Assembly (NCBI GenBank): GCA_001599975.1
Contig: BCIO01000001.1
Span: forward strand, 62,001 to 126,000
Reading direction: 5' to 3'
DNA length: 64,000 nucleotides
Source: Cystobasidiopsis lactophilus
Lineage: Eukaryota > Basidiomycota > Agaricostilbomycetes > Agaricostilbales > Chionosphaeraceae
Below are positions 43,588-55,384 of this stretch, piece after piece; the stretch's first letter is position 1; each line of letters opens with the position of its first letter. The notes under the pieces were generated by a model. It was not told where the DNA came from. It did not search any database and saw only the letters and a list, made by a program, of their open reading frames with translations. Position numbers and translations under genes: made by a program.

Positions 43588-45945
43588 ATGACAATGTGGA
43601 GGGACGAGTGCAAGGACAGACCATTACCGAGGGTGACCGCGGTCCGCAAGCGAGTCGCTCCAAGCGGATCGATCTTTCCGCCTGATCAACGAGCAGCGAG
43701 TCAACAAATGAGCGCCGAGCCATCGCCGCCTGTGGCCGCCGCGCCAGCTGCAGAATCAGCGTCAGCAGAGGCACCGGTGAAGCGGAAGCGGACGAGGGAC
43801 GGCTGCTTGACGTGCAGAGTGCAGAAGAAAGGGTGCGACAAGCAGAAGCCGAGCTGTGGGCGCTGTGTGAACCTCAAATACCACTGCGAATGGCCAGGTT
43901 CGTCCTGTCAGTGCGCTGACATACATTAGGCTGACAGTCTGCTCCAGCTCCGGCGCCGCTCAAGCGGGTCAAGCCCAAGAGCGCGCTCGCCGCCGCTGCC
44001 GTCGACGTCGCCCAGCTCACCAATGGCACCCAGCACCCGGCCCGCGACGTCAGCTCGCTCCAGCAAACCCTGGAAACGCCGTCGCCGTACACGGACTTGT
44101 CCATGTTTGGCGCAGGAGCAGGGGGCGAAGCTGGGCCCTCGCATCAGCCATACAACTCGGACCTGACCTACACCGACCCCTTCTTGGGCCTTAGCGCTTT
44201 ATGGTCTGGCGCCAACCTGCCCCAGTTCGACTACTTCCCTTCCAATCTGCTCTCCCCGCCCCAAACCGACACCTCCAGCCCAGAATCCTTCCCGTTCCTG
44301 CTCCAAACCAACAATTTTTTTGAACTGCCCCAGTCCGTCCAGCAGATGGCCGCCGAGCAGCCCAACGATGAAGACAAGAACAAGGCCTGTTCGTGCCCTT
44401 GTCTCCCATGCATCCCCGTTATGGGATAGAATTTGACGTCGAAGCGGAATAGGGTTCCAGATGCAGACTCGCTGGCTCGGCGGATCCGAGCACTTCATCA
44501 AGGAGTGCATCAAGGACACTGTGCCCACTTTTAGGTCGAACAAAGTCATCAAGATGCTCACCGACCTGCTCGACGCCGCTTTGGTGGCCCGCTCCCAGCC
44601 GAGCGCGACACGCGGCAACGCCGAACCTCTACTAAACGAGGAGGAGCTCTCCCGCGCCGTCACCTCCGTGCCTTCCGAGGAAGACGTGGTCAAATTGCGG
44701 AAGACGGCGGCGGAGGCTTTACAGCAGGCCTTGGATGAGGGCCAGCTCTCGCTCGAGGCCAAGATCATTGCGATTTCTTACATGGCCTATTACCAAGTGG
44801 GTCTCGTTCACACTCTCTGCGTATCATTCAATGCTCAAAATATGATGTGCTGTAGTATGCAAGTGACCTTTGCGGGAGGAAGGCTCAAAGTGGTCTGCGT
44901 GCTGACCGAGAGCAAACAGATCGTCAGTGGCGCCGCCGCCTACCGAGCCTTCATCCGGCACGCCGACCAGTATTTAATCACCGCTATCCCACCGGGCTCC
45001 ATCATCAACATCGCCGAGTACCATGGCTTCAAGCACTTTGGTTTCCTCAACTGGGTCTGGCTCGACATTGTCAACTCGGTCATCTCCCCCAAATCGCCCA
45101 GCTACACCTATGTGTGCTACAAGACGTCCAAAATCACCACCGACGCGTCCGTCATTGGCATCGAATGCGTTTGTGGCGGGCCCAACGAGCTTCTGTGGGT
45201 TGCTGCCACCTTTCATGATACGTGAACTTGGCTTATGACGGTGGTGCCCGATTCACAGTGTGGCCATGGCCAAAATCAGCAGTCTGGGAGCGCAGATGGA
45301 CCTGGATCGTGCGCCTCCTTATTGTGCTTGGGCTGATCTTGTTTCTCAAAGGCGTGGGTTTGCACAGCCGAATGCCAAAATGGCGGTCCCATGCCGCCTT
45401 TGTACGAACACCAAGCCCGCGCCATCCTCGACTGCATCCAGAGCTACGTGCCGGCCCGAGAACAGCAGACCTCCGTCCACAGCGGCATCTACAGCGTCAC
45501 GCGCTTGTCCTTGCAGGTGCGTTTTTCGAGGCCCCACCTTTGCTCGTTCCTGGGCTTAGTGCTCTGTTATGACACACAGGAAGTCTGGCGTTTGGGGGTC
45601 ACCATTCACTACCACTGCCGGCTGTACAACCGGACATGCGAGTGGCCGGAGCTCCGGCAGATGCTGGACAACATGATCTGCCTCCTGTCGGCCATCGAGA
45701 TGCTCAGCATCAACATGATGCGCGGGCCCATCATGGTTCCCCTCTTCCTCGCCGTCACCATCTGCCCGGCAGGGCCCAACCGCGACAAGCTCCGCCGCTG
45801 GCTCGGCATGTTTGGCGGCGCGGAGGCCACGCTAGACAACTTGGAGCTGGTGGATCGCATCTGGGCCAAGAGCGAGCCGAACGGACTGCCGCAGGACTGG
45901 AAGACGCTGCTCAAGGACAACGATTTGACGCCGGCATTCATTTGA
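43588..45945 (+). CDS. Zn2Cys6 fungal transcription factor
   Basis: The DNA-binding cluster is RDGCLTCRVQKKGCDKQKPS continuing CGRCVNLKYHC: six cysteines in the binuclear zinc spacing. A disordered Pro/Ser/Gln region follows (SALAAAAVDVAQLTNGTQHP to LPQSVQQMAAEQPN). The middle and C-terminus form a helical regulatory domain of the Fungal_trans_2 kind (GGSEHFIKECIKDTVPTF, LEAKIIAISYMAYYQ, LWVTIHYHCRLYNRTCEWPE region, MRGPIMVPLFLAVTICPAGP), ending DNDLTPAFI at 45943. About six introns. An internal Met at 43708 (MSAEPSPPVAAAP) places the zinc cluster closer to the N-terminus and may be the true start. May control the adjacent SDR, on position alone. Confidence 0.85.
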
Positions 45946-46432
45946 TGCCTTTCCTTCTTCACTAATGCACACCTGTAATAAACCCACTCGATTTCTCGTA
46001 AAGACAGCTACTTTTTCTTCCTTTCCCATCAATGAGACCTTCCCTCAAGAGGCACCCCCTTGACTCTGGGCCGTCGGACTTTGGACATCATCAACGGGCG
46101 ACTCTCTTCTTGGGGTCCGCTCCTTGTGCTCTGATTCTTGGCCAATGATAATGATGATTGATGTCTGTTTCACTTGACGCCCGCGTTGCTCATGTATCAC
46201 GGCATTTTGAGCTTGAAAGGGCGGAGGGCGCTCGCAGCAGAGTCGCCACCCAGCGTTGAGCGGCCGCCATGGATGGCGTAGACATGTGCTTAGGGTGGGA
46301 AAAGTGGAAGGGGTATTAATGCAACAGGGTAAAGACCTTCTAGGGATGCGGACACGGTACATGAAAGCCTGCGGACGAAAGTGGGAGAGATCAACAACGA
46401 CGACGAACAAATGGACGACCGATGGTGAAGCT
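45946..46432. other. Convergent intergenic region
   Basis: 3' ends of the transcription factor (plus) and the glycosyltransferase-like gene (minus). Nothing else recognised. Confidence 0.5.
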
Positions 46433-47952
46433 TCACCCGTCCCACGGCAGGTTCTCCGGCAAGAGCTCCCACTCGTAAGGCAGGACCATGCCCCGCTTGC
46501 CCTGCTTGGCCCAGCGGATCCACCGGACGACGTCCTCGACGTAGCGCTCGCCGCTGAACTTGTCCAGGAAGTACTTTTGCCCCTTCTCGGCCTTGGCCAG
46601 CCGCTCCTCTTCGTTGACCGGGTCGAGCCAGTAGCTGATCGTGTCCACGACCTGGGCGTCGGTCTGGTTGTTGGAGATCTCGACGACAAACTCCTTGAAG
46701 TCGACCTCGCGGTCGTACGGGATGGTGCCGATGATCAGGCAGCCGGCCGCCGCCGCCTCGCCGTACTTTTGGACCGAGTAGCCCCAGCGGGAGGCGGTCA
46801 CGAAGCAGACTTTCGAGTCGCCAAAGTCTTGGCTGAAGTCGCGCAGCTGCTTCTCCAGGAAGTCGAGGTTGATGCCTCTGTGCCCGTTGCTCCAGGTCAG
46901 ACATGCTCCAGATGCAGTCAAAAGGGAAGACATGAGACGCACAGCTTTTCCTTCTCGGCGGGCTTCATGATATCCGGGTAGCCAGGGTGTGGCCGAATGT
47001 ATCCTGTTGGCGCACCTGGTCAATACACAAAACGATGGCTAGGTGCCAAGAAGAGACCAACCTGGGATCTGCTCCTCCTTGATCATTTCGCCCAAGCGGT
47101 GCCTGAGCGGGTACATGGGAGCCTCCAGGGAGCCGGCGAGGATGATGTCCCTCTTGCGGTGGACGGGCGAGCCGTCTGAATTTCGAATGGGGTGGTAAAA
47201 GAGCGAAGTTTCGACCGGGTGCGGCTGGTGGACGAGCATGACGGAGTGGGCGTAGCGGCGGTACTCCCAGCATTCGTTGGCGTATGGGCAGAGCACGATG
47301 GACACGTTGCCGTCTGTGAGTTGCGTCTCTAGCATGAGAATAGTGTACTTTCGCAAGTGTGGAGGGCAAGGCACGCACGGTCAATGATGGGCACTCTGCG
47401 GTCGTCGCGCATTTCGTGGGGCCGGTCCATGACCACGACGCCGCCCTCCCTTGACAAGTCCCTGATCTCGAAGAACATGGGCACGGGGTCCAGACCAAGC
47501 CAGTTGGTCTGGTCGCCGTTCCAGTAAGGCAGGATGGCGTCAAAGTACGAGGCGGAGCCGTAGCGGCGCCTGACATTGTCGACCAGCGGCCGCTTGTCGT
47601 CGTAGCCCTCCCAACCCGGGCCCCAAACCGGCGCGTCATTGACCAGGTGGGTGGCCCTGGCAAAGTCGAGCTGGGACCTGGCGAACCAGCGGTCCATGAC
47701 CGAGTCGTAGGTGTCCTTGTCCATGTAGTGGAGGATGTTGACTTTGGGCTCGCAGTCCAAGGCGGTGCTGCCTGGCCTAGCTGGGGAGGAGTGGGTGGAC
47801 TGGAGGATGTCGGCGGTCCAGCGGAGCGAGTTGGACACGGGCTGGGGGTGGCTCGAGGTGAGGAGGACGAGGAAGATGATGAGGGCCGAGGCGCCTATCG
47901 CCACCGTCCGCGCGTTGTAGGGCCGCTTGGACGTCGTTCCAGACGAGGCCAT
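46433..47952 (-). CDS. Type II membrane glycosyltransferase-like protein
   Basis: The start MASSGTTSKRPYNARTVAIG is followed by one membrane anchor (GASALIIFLVLLTSSHP), then a luminal domain: VNILHYMDKDTYDSVMDRWF, YFDAILPYWNGDQTNWLGLD, VLCPYANECWEYRRYAHSVM, FYHPIRNSDGSPVHRKRDII. The last part, VTASRWGYSVQKYGEAAAAG followed by CLIIGTIPYD, resembles the donor-site end of GT-B enzymes (exostosin or CgeB-like: a glutamate followed by AAAAGCLII). Four or five introns; end LLPENLPWDG at 46433. Likely a Golgi or ER enzyme acting on glycans, with unknown donor and acceptor. No DxD-based GT-A signature is visible. Confidence 0.7.
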
Positions 47953-48880
47953 GGCGTGTGTGTTTGTGTTAAAGAGTGGATTGACAGTTGGTGAATGCTC
48001 GACAAGGATCGACCAGCCACTCTTCATGCCAGGGCCGACAATTCGCCGATGTGATCGAAGCGTGCTCTTCGTCGCGCTTGGCTTGGAGCGCAGCAGCGAG
48101 TTGTCATACTCTGGACACGAACTACAGCCTTGCGAAGACAAATAGGAGAGGCGTCGAACCTGCCCCATCCACCCGGATGAATGCCTGGATGGCTGCTTCT
48201 GCTTGATTCTGTCTCTTGATCTGCCAAGTCCTGTCTTGCCCCATCTCGGCCTACTGCTACAAACGTATTGCCAAGCACGCGCACGACAAGAGCCCTGCTC
48301 AAATACTGCGCTGGATTTTGTGCGCCTCCAGTTGCTGCAGAAGTTGACGGCTTGCGGAATTGACACTTGCCATGGACTGAAGCTCGATGTCGTTCCTGCG
48401 CTTGCCTTGAAGCCTGGCTTGAATTATGAACGTCCTCGTATCCTTTTTGCGAAGCAACGACGGCGCGCTTCTTCTGTTCCGAAGGTCAACGCTCGGCCCT
48501 TGTTCTAGCACGTCGGCTCGGCAAGTGAACGCAACGGCGTCATGTTCGCCTGGACACCTTCCATCCTACATTCCTTTCTGTTGCCTTCATTCTAGTGGTC
48601 GTCGACTCGACCTGGACACCTTCCAAGTGACTGCGCTTCTGTAAGACGCGCCTCGAGAACGGAACTCCGGGAGGCGTGGTCCGACTGGCCAGCCCTTACT
48701 CTCATTCTGGGTTCATTGGACCCGGGACCTGCTGCTTTCTATTGAAGACAAACTGGTGAGCCGTTCCCTTGCTCCCAAGGATCTCCAGGGGCTGTGCTCA
48801 CCTTACTCCTGCGTCAAGACCAACCTGCCCACTCTCATTGCGTCTTATCATTTCATCAAAAGCGCTCTGCCAGTACAGAT
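47953..48880. other. Divergent intergenic region of about 0.9 kb
   Basis: Between the starts of the glycosyltransferase-like gene and the coiled-coil gene. Short frames only; nothing recognised. Confidence 0.5.
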
Positions 48881-50134
48881 ATGCCGCCTTTATTTCAATG
48901 GCCCTCGGCGAACGAAGAGCCTCAGACAACGGATGGCATCTTGGACGAGCTAGCGCGTCAGCCTCCAGTCTTTGCGAAATCGTATGTCTTGCTCAAAGAT
49001 GACTGGAGTACTCTCTGTAAGACTGATTTTTAGTGCTTCATGATACTCAATCTTATAATTCACAAAGCATTGACTCAAGGGGCTTATGATGCATGTATTC
49101 ATTGTCCCAAAACTAGCGTATAAAGCTGATTGCCCCCAGCCAGGCTCTCGAGAACATCAAAACGTCTCCGCATGATTTCCAACCGACAGCCACACTAGCC
49201 ATAGAGGCTCTCGAGACTGTGCGACCTCTTTCATTTTCCTTCCTCTACATGTCACGGCTGAATCAATCGATTACTTCTTTCTAGCTGGCTGCTTGCTTGC
49301 GCCAGGGTTCTGGTAGAAGACGGACCCTCGATACTGAAGCGAAAGCTATCACAGGGGTAGGAGTCCACGTCGCCTTAGAAAGAATGAAACTGATTCGTTG
49401 CCTAGATGGCCGCAGCCCTGAAAACGGAGATCACGATCTCGAAGGAAAGTCCATACAACCATGACAGCCGCAAAATAGACCGGCTTCGGACAATCTGTTC
49501 GGATCGCCTGTCCTTGGCGCCTTTTCTGCTCCACGACATGGCCATTAATCAAGCAAGTAAGGTTTCTTTGTAAATTCGACTCAGATAATCCCACTTAAGC
49601 GTCGAGGTAGAGGTCAAGCAAGAGTTCGTTGAGCTAAAGTCGGTCAGTGAAGAGCCAGAACCCACGTCACTGGTGTTCTCTGCCCTGACAACTCCACCAG
49701 CTCATGGAGAAAGCCTTTGTCGTCAAACCCTACCTCACAGAAGTCTCGAGATCCCAAGAGATCCACTCAGCACTGGTAAAAACGTGCAATCGAGTGAGTG
49801 TCAACTCCTTTCGTTCCTCGTAGACAATGTCAGTAAGCAGCTGCGTACAGATGCAGGTCCTTCTCTCAGACCATCAGTCCGTTAACCAAGCGATCAGCTA
49901 TTTGAACAAAGTGCGCGCCCAATGTGCTGTTGAGCCCTTGCCGTCCTCTAATGCCCTCTCGCTCAGGTCAAAAGTGTGACAGAGCGCCACCAAGCATCTT
50001 TCCTGCGGCTTAGCGCGGCGAAATCAACGTCTCAGATCAAAACTGAACAATCAGCTCTAGAACAGACTCGGTCTCAATTGAGGCAGCTTCTCATTTTGGA
50101 ATCGCAGGAAGAGGCTGCTGCCGAGCCCAGTTAA
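48881..50134 (+). CDS. Small coiled-coil protein encoded by many short exons
   Basis: Easy to miss because no exon is long. ATG 48881 starts MPPLFQWPSANEEPQTTDGI ... LARQPPVFAKS, with donor GTATGT. Further exons by GT/AG and open frame: QALENIKTSPHDFQPTATLA; LAACLRQGSGRRRTLDTEAK; KTEITISKESPYNHDSRKID, continuing RLRTICSDRLSLAPFLLHDM; VEVEVKQEFVELKS; LMEKAFVVKPYLTEVSRSQE; MQVLLSDHQSVNQAISYLNK; VKSVTERHQASFLRLSAAKS to the charged end LLILESQEEAAAEPS, TAA 50132-50134. The C-terminus is a coiled coil. Size and layout would suit a small structural subunit, such as of a kinetochore or spindle complex, but I have no homologue. Exon joins in 49020-49400 are uncertain. Confidence 0.55.
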
Positions 50135-50270
50135 TATACACGCGCATCATATTTATCCTTTATCACTCATGTATGCGTCTGGCCATCTAATAAATGTAGC
50201 CTACTGTGAGAGCTGCTCTGACAATGTTGCCGCCCGACACAAAGTGAAGAGTCTTAACAAGACATCCCCG

Positions 50271-52513
50271 CTACGCCCCCGTCGTCTCCCTCGTGATAAA
50301 GTCCGTCATCCTCTTTTGATCCTTTTTAGGCCAGTTGGCCACCTGCTGGGCTTTCCGCTTCTGCCCGCGCTCGCCTTCCCGCTCTTCAAGCTTGTGCTTC
50401 GCCTCTTCTGCTCCGTCTTCCAGCACCTCGTCGTCCGCGCCGTGCATCTTCTCCTTGTATGCCGCCTGGATCTTGGCCAAGCAGTCTTCCTTGGCCGCCT
50501 TCTCGTCGACGATGGGCGCCGGGTAGTCTCTGCCAATGACGCACTTGGCCTTCTCTTGCAAGCCAATTGGCGCTTCCCAAGGGTGGTAGATGTACTTGTC
50601 CGGGAAGTCCTTGAGCTCGGGGCAGTACTTGCGAACGAAGGCGCCGCTCTTGTCCCATTTTTTGCCGAACTGCCGGCCAATTCAGAGAACTCGCAGAGAC
50701 GAGAGGTGTCAAAACTCACCGCGATAGGGCTGTAGACTCTGAATATGGAGGTGAAGAAAGCACTGGCCGACAGCCACATCCAATTGCCCGCGTTTAAACT
50801 CGGATCCCTGCTCGGGCATCAGCTCTGGCTGCCCAGATTCAAGGAAAGCAGACCAACCAATCAACCAAGTACTGGTCGAACACCTCGGCACCACGCTCCC
50901 ATGAGATATATAGGTGCCCTCTAAGTCGTCGGCTGAGTCCGGAAGGTTGTCAGACCAAGGGGAAAGAGGAGCGCACCTAGTCAAGAAGCAAGCCACGGAA
51001 TGTCGAGCGAGATGATGAATCCAGCCTTCCTGCCGTAGCTGACGCATAATGGCGTCAATCCAAGGGAAGCCGGTCTGCCCCTCGCTCCAGGCCTTGAAGT
51101 GCGCCTCGGCCTCGGGATCCTGAAAGTCAAAGTCCTTCCGAGCCTTCAAGGTGCCATCGTCATTATACTGATTTTGAAGCCTCCAGTTGATGAATCTACG
51201 CTGAACGTTGAGCATTGAATGGTTGTCACATGAAAGTAACGGACCTGCAGACCGGATTCCCTCTCATCCGCTGAAAGTTGGGTGTGCCCGCTTGAGCCGC
51301 ATGAAAGCTGTCGCACAACGTACTGGTCAACCGGGGACACAGAACAGATCAGCGAACTTACAACTCTCTCCAAAGGAGCTGGCCGACGAGGGACACCGGC
51401 GGCTGTGTCATCTTCTTGCCCTTGCCCAAGCCCTTGAGCGCCCAGTAGAACTTGCGCACGCCGAGTGTGCCAAACTTCAAATGAGGGCTTAATGTCGTGG
51501 CTGCGTTCTCTCGTTAACACTCGCCGAGGAAAGGGTTAGAGACAGTGGACTGACTTTCGGGCGGATCGAAAGCAGCAGGATTGGTGTTTGGCTTTTGAAA
51601 GGCCAAGATCTCTTTTTGCTTCTCTGCCATCCACATATCAAAGATCTCCAACGCCCTGGTCTCTCCTCCTCGGTGATGAGAAGTCGCGTTCTTCATGCCC
51701 AGCTCTTCCATCGTCGGCACCGCAAAGTCATTGGTGGGCCCGCGGAAGGTGTCGTAGAGGTTGTCATCGGCATCTTTAAAGATAGCGTTGATGTCCACCG
51801 CCTTGTACTTTTCGATGGAGTGGTTCTGCCTGTCGAAGTCGAATTCCATGTGGCCGGGTGAGGGTAAAGAGGAAGGGGCATTGGAAGGCCGAGGAGGCGG
51901 TGGTAATGAATCGACAGCCTTCACAAATGGGCCGTAGCTGGTGAAGGGGTTGCCCTTGTTCTTGGACATGATGGTGCTCGCGTCGAACAAAGTGTGACCA
52001 AGCTCAGCGACAACTTTTACGCCAGCCTCTTGCGCAGCTTGTGTCACTGCTGCGTCTCTTGCTTCAGTATACGGGTCGCTGTGTTTGCATGCGTCAGCTG
52101 TCAAGCTCGAGGAAGAGAGCTGAAGAGTGCACCCACTCGTCCTTTTCGAAGACAATGTGCGAAATCTTCCACGCTTTGAATACTATCACACCCAAATCAG
52201 TCTTTTCCAAAAGGATTAAGCAAGAATGAGACGAACAGGCAGGTAACAAAGTCGTCGGCGGGCCTCTGACGACTAGCAATCCGCTTCGAGCTCCATCCGT
52301 TCTCGCTCGGATATTATCGGACAAATTGTTTAACGAATCGAGCAAGAACTGCCATCTGTTCGGGCCCACAAATTGCTCGTACACATAGCGAGGGTCGAAA
52401 GTGAAGACAGGGTAAAAAGCTTCTGGATCCAAGGCGAGGGCAGCTTGGAGCGCTGGAGAGTCATGCAGCCTCAAATCGGTGCGAAACCAATAGAGCACTC
52501 TGGCAGGAGACAT
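50271..52513 (-). CDS. (6-4) DNA photolyase / cryptochrome family
   Basis: Uses blue light and FAD to repair UV (6-4) photoproducts, or senses light. The photolyase N-domain is [20 protein letters not shown]. The linker has [20 protein letters not shown]-like sequence after an intron and LVGQLLWRE. The FAD domain has [36 protein letters not shown] and [11 protein letters not shown]: the H-x3-H pair (HHLARH) is the (6-4) signature. The C-terminus carries [20 protein letters not shown], near the usual end of the fold, then a Lys-rich tail ([14 protein letters not shown]). About seven introns. Length and motifs are complete. CPD class or DASH cryptochrome are less likely because of GWIHHLARH. 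Confidence 0.85.
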
Positions 52514-53028
52514 GGTTGATGATTAAACAAACGCAGCTGGCGGCAGATCGACACGCATCGTCACCGTCCATCGGCAAGATCGAGCGAGCCCGCGAAGATC
52601 GCGCTACTCTTTGGCATTTGGGATCTGTCCCCGAACCTTGCGAGCTGATACACAGTCAGTTAATGCCAAAAGAATGCTTGTACAGCCTGAAAATGTTGCT
52701 GCCCTGCCCTCATTTGCCACTCGGCTGCAACCGGCGGAGCAACCCGCGCCAGCTCACCGAAGCCTTTTCGTCCGCAACGTCCACATTCCTTATGCTGAGT
52801 TGTCCTGCGCTCGTAGATTTTTGGCTCAATGAAGTGCCCACAAGCCCGACTGGAAGCTTGTGAAATGTCGCGCCACGCCACTGCCCAAAGCCAATTCTTG
52901 CAACGGCTTCTGCTGGCAGCGTTGACTCTTTTTCCTTCGGTTCCGGCGAGCGGGTGCCATCTGTGCTGTTGAACTGTCTCTTCTTTACGACCATCGTGCA
53001 CCCAGTCTCAAATCAGAATCCAAGAACC
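52514..53028. other. Divergent intergenic region
   Basis: Upstream of the photolyase (minus) and of the small ORF (plus). Nothing recognised. Confidence 0.5.
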
Positions 53029-53412
53029 ATGCTAGCCGCGCCAGTTCTTATCGCCCCCGTCTCGGTGGAAGGGCAGCCCAGCTTCGTCCGGATGACGCCG
53101 TTCGGCTTCACAGTGGAAGCCGACCAGACTCTCGCAGAACTGCGCAAGCAGCTTTCTGTCCAGCTCCATCCAGCGGACGTCTTCCTTCGGCCTGCTCGCT
53201 CTGTTGCAGCTGCCCGCGCAATCCACAATGCGGACGAGGCTACAATAACCGTTAATGCTCTGATGAGCTGGTACGTCACGTGGCACACTAAGAGGAAGAA
53301 CAAGAGGAAAATGGACCCAATCTGCGAAGTCTTGATCAAATTGGGGGCTGCCGATTTTCAGGCGGAAAGTGACGGCAGCCTTGTCGCCAAGGCTACCGAA
53401 GGTTCGAGTTGA
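53029..53412 (+). CDS. Small hypothetical ORF, 127 aa
   Basis: MLAAPVLIAPVSVEGQPSFV then VEADQTLAELRKQLSVQLHP: the stretch looks like a beta-grasp or ubiquitin-like lead-in but is too short to assign. A basic loop, TWHTKRKNKRKMDP, follows and the frame ends ATEGSS. Its stop lies 78 bp before the next ATG (53490). It may be an own gene, or a 5' exon of the F-box gene if a splice was missed; the obvious donor (GTTCGA) gives the wrong phase. Confidence 0.4.
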   Translation: MLAAPVLIAPVSVEGQPSFVRMTPFGFTVEADQTLAELRKQLSVQLHPADVFLRPARSVAAARAIHNADEATITVNALMSWYVTWHTKRKNKRKMDPICEVLIKLGAADFQAESDGSLVAKATEGSS

Positions 53413-53489
53413 TCACCCCCGACCCAGACTGGCCTCTAGCCTCGACATATTCCAAGCACCAACCTGCGCAACGTGCGCCCAAGGAAGAG

Positions 53490-55036
53490 ATGGTCACCTT
53501 GAAGGTCCCGCGATTGCCAGTGGAGATCGTTGAAGAGATTATTGCGGCGGTGCCTCAGCCAGAAGTCATTACGATCTCGCCGCGCGTGATCCTGTCCACA
53601 CGATACGGGGAGACAATTCGACAGATCCAGGCGAGGAGGCAGCAGCTGGCGGCCGAACGCAAGGGGTTGCAAGTGGCAGCGGAAGCCATCGATTTCGAAC
53701 TCGTGACCGCGGCACCAAACGCCTACGACCGTATAGCGAAGGCCTACGAGGACAAGGTTGCCAATCTGAACGCTCAGGAGGCTCTTCGAGCTTGCCAGAA
53801 AGCTCTCGACAAAAAAGCACGCAAAGCATACCGCCACTCCCGGCTGATCCAGCTGTGCCCTTCCAAAAGGGAAGTTTCTGGCCCGCGCATATGGTTGACA
53901 TTGCAAGGGTTCCTCTGCAAGGCCGTAAGTTACGCTGTTTGGGGTCGTCCCGAGCAACTGAGTAACATAAGACGTGCAGCTGCTTCCCGCCATCCGGGCA
54001 CGGCTGTACAGATCTCTGGACCTCCGGGCCCCAGTCATCAACGGCATTTGTCAACTGTCCAGCACGATGTCACGATCACCTGGATTTGCGACTTTGATCA
54101 AGCACATCCAAATCGACTCCGAATCTGTGGCGCTCCTACCTTTCCACACTCTGCATTTCACGTCTCTTCTATCCTTAGAGATACGTGACGCACCCTTGAC
54201 GAGACTGATGGGCTTTCTTGCGGTCCGTCATTTCAGATTTGCCAGGGGCCAAACGCGCTGAGACTTTCGGACCGCAGAGATCTCGAATTCGTAGCTTGAC
54301 GAGCTTGACGAGCTTGACACTCGAGAACAAAGCCGGCTATTACATCACCGGCTCCTCGGTTTACGAGCTGTTGGTCAAAACACCTGGCCTTCGTACCCTC
54401 ACTCTTCGCCACATTCAATTCGAGCCACACCATGGCGGCGGCCTCTACCTCCCCCTTCTGCGACATGTTCGGCTACATCACGTCACCTGGCATCGGGAGG
54501 CATTCTTTGGTTCTCCCATCTTTGGCCCGGCCTTTCGCGATCTCTGTGTCACCAATGATTCAGCGCTAGACGGCCTTTTGGCGGCTGTCAGCCATCAGCT
54601 CGAGAGCCTCGGGGTGTTGAATTCCTCTTCGGATGCTCCACCACCAGCGGCTCTCTTCGAATGTCGCTTGCTGCGCACGCTCGAGTTGGAGGTCCACCCG
54701 AGCATGCCAGAGGTGGCTTTGGGCTGGCTGGACTCCCTTCCATACCCTTCCCCAGTGGAGAGAATTCAACTCAACGCCCTCAACGATATCCAGCCCCTCC
54801 ATCCGGGCCGGACGCTTGTCAAAGAGTGCGGCCTGCGAGCCATGTCGACAGTTCGATTTCCAGTCTTGCACCAACTCATCTTCCAGTCAGGCAGCAACCC
54901 AACCCCGCTGACCCCTCTACCTTTTCCTCGTCGATCCCCAGTTCAGGTGTCGATCGGGGCACCCGAAGAGGCGGTTCTACAGCACACGCCGCATTGGCTG
55001 AGCTTTGTCAAGCATACCGTTCGACTGGCGGCTTAA
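53490..55036 (+). CDS. F-box/leucine-rich protein
   Basis: The N-terminus is an F-box-like motif (MVTLKVPRLPVEIVEEIIAA). A helical Gln/Arg-rich segment follows (RRQQLAAERKGLQVAAEAID). After an intron (about 53923-53980): RARLYRSLDLRAPVINGICQ. After a second intron come leucine-rich-like repeats (SLTSLTSLTLENKAGYYITG, LVKTPGLRTLTLRHIQFEPH, LLRHVRLHHVTWHREAFFG, LLRTLELEVHPSMPE). It ends HTVRLAA at 55034-55036. Probably an SCF adaptor; target unknown. A different sequence from the single-exon F-box gene at 23.9 kb, though the architecture is similar. Confidence 0.72.
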
Positions 55037-55384
55037 GTCCACTGCTCCTGCGCCTTTCATCCCTCAAACAGCAAGAGACGGAGTCCCGCTGCCCAGGTCT
55101 AGGACACATATGCAAGGCTCAAGGTAGACAGCTCTTGTCTCTGCCCTGTTGGCTCACGCGCTATGTGCTGTATTTGGTCTTGTACTTTCAGACTCGCGAT
55201 GGTACTTTGCAATCACTCACTGCGTGCTGCTGATGGACGGTAGTTGCTACCTCGCGGTTCTAGTGGGGGTAACAAGGTCCAGCTGTAAGGTGGTCGTTAT
55301 GTAAATGCAGCGATATGAGTACAAGGGGAAACAAGGTGTGTGTCCATTAAAGGGGGTGTGCGTGGGGCGTGAAAAGGGCGAATT
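55037..55384. other. Convergent 3' region
   Basis: Between the F-box/LRR gene and the GT43-like gene. No feature recognised. Confidence 0.45.

Noticed and set aside
52954-53490. Fusing the small ORF with the F-box gene into one gene
   Set aside because: Obvious donor and acceptor sites give mismatched phases; kept as separate entries.
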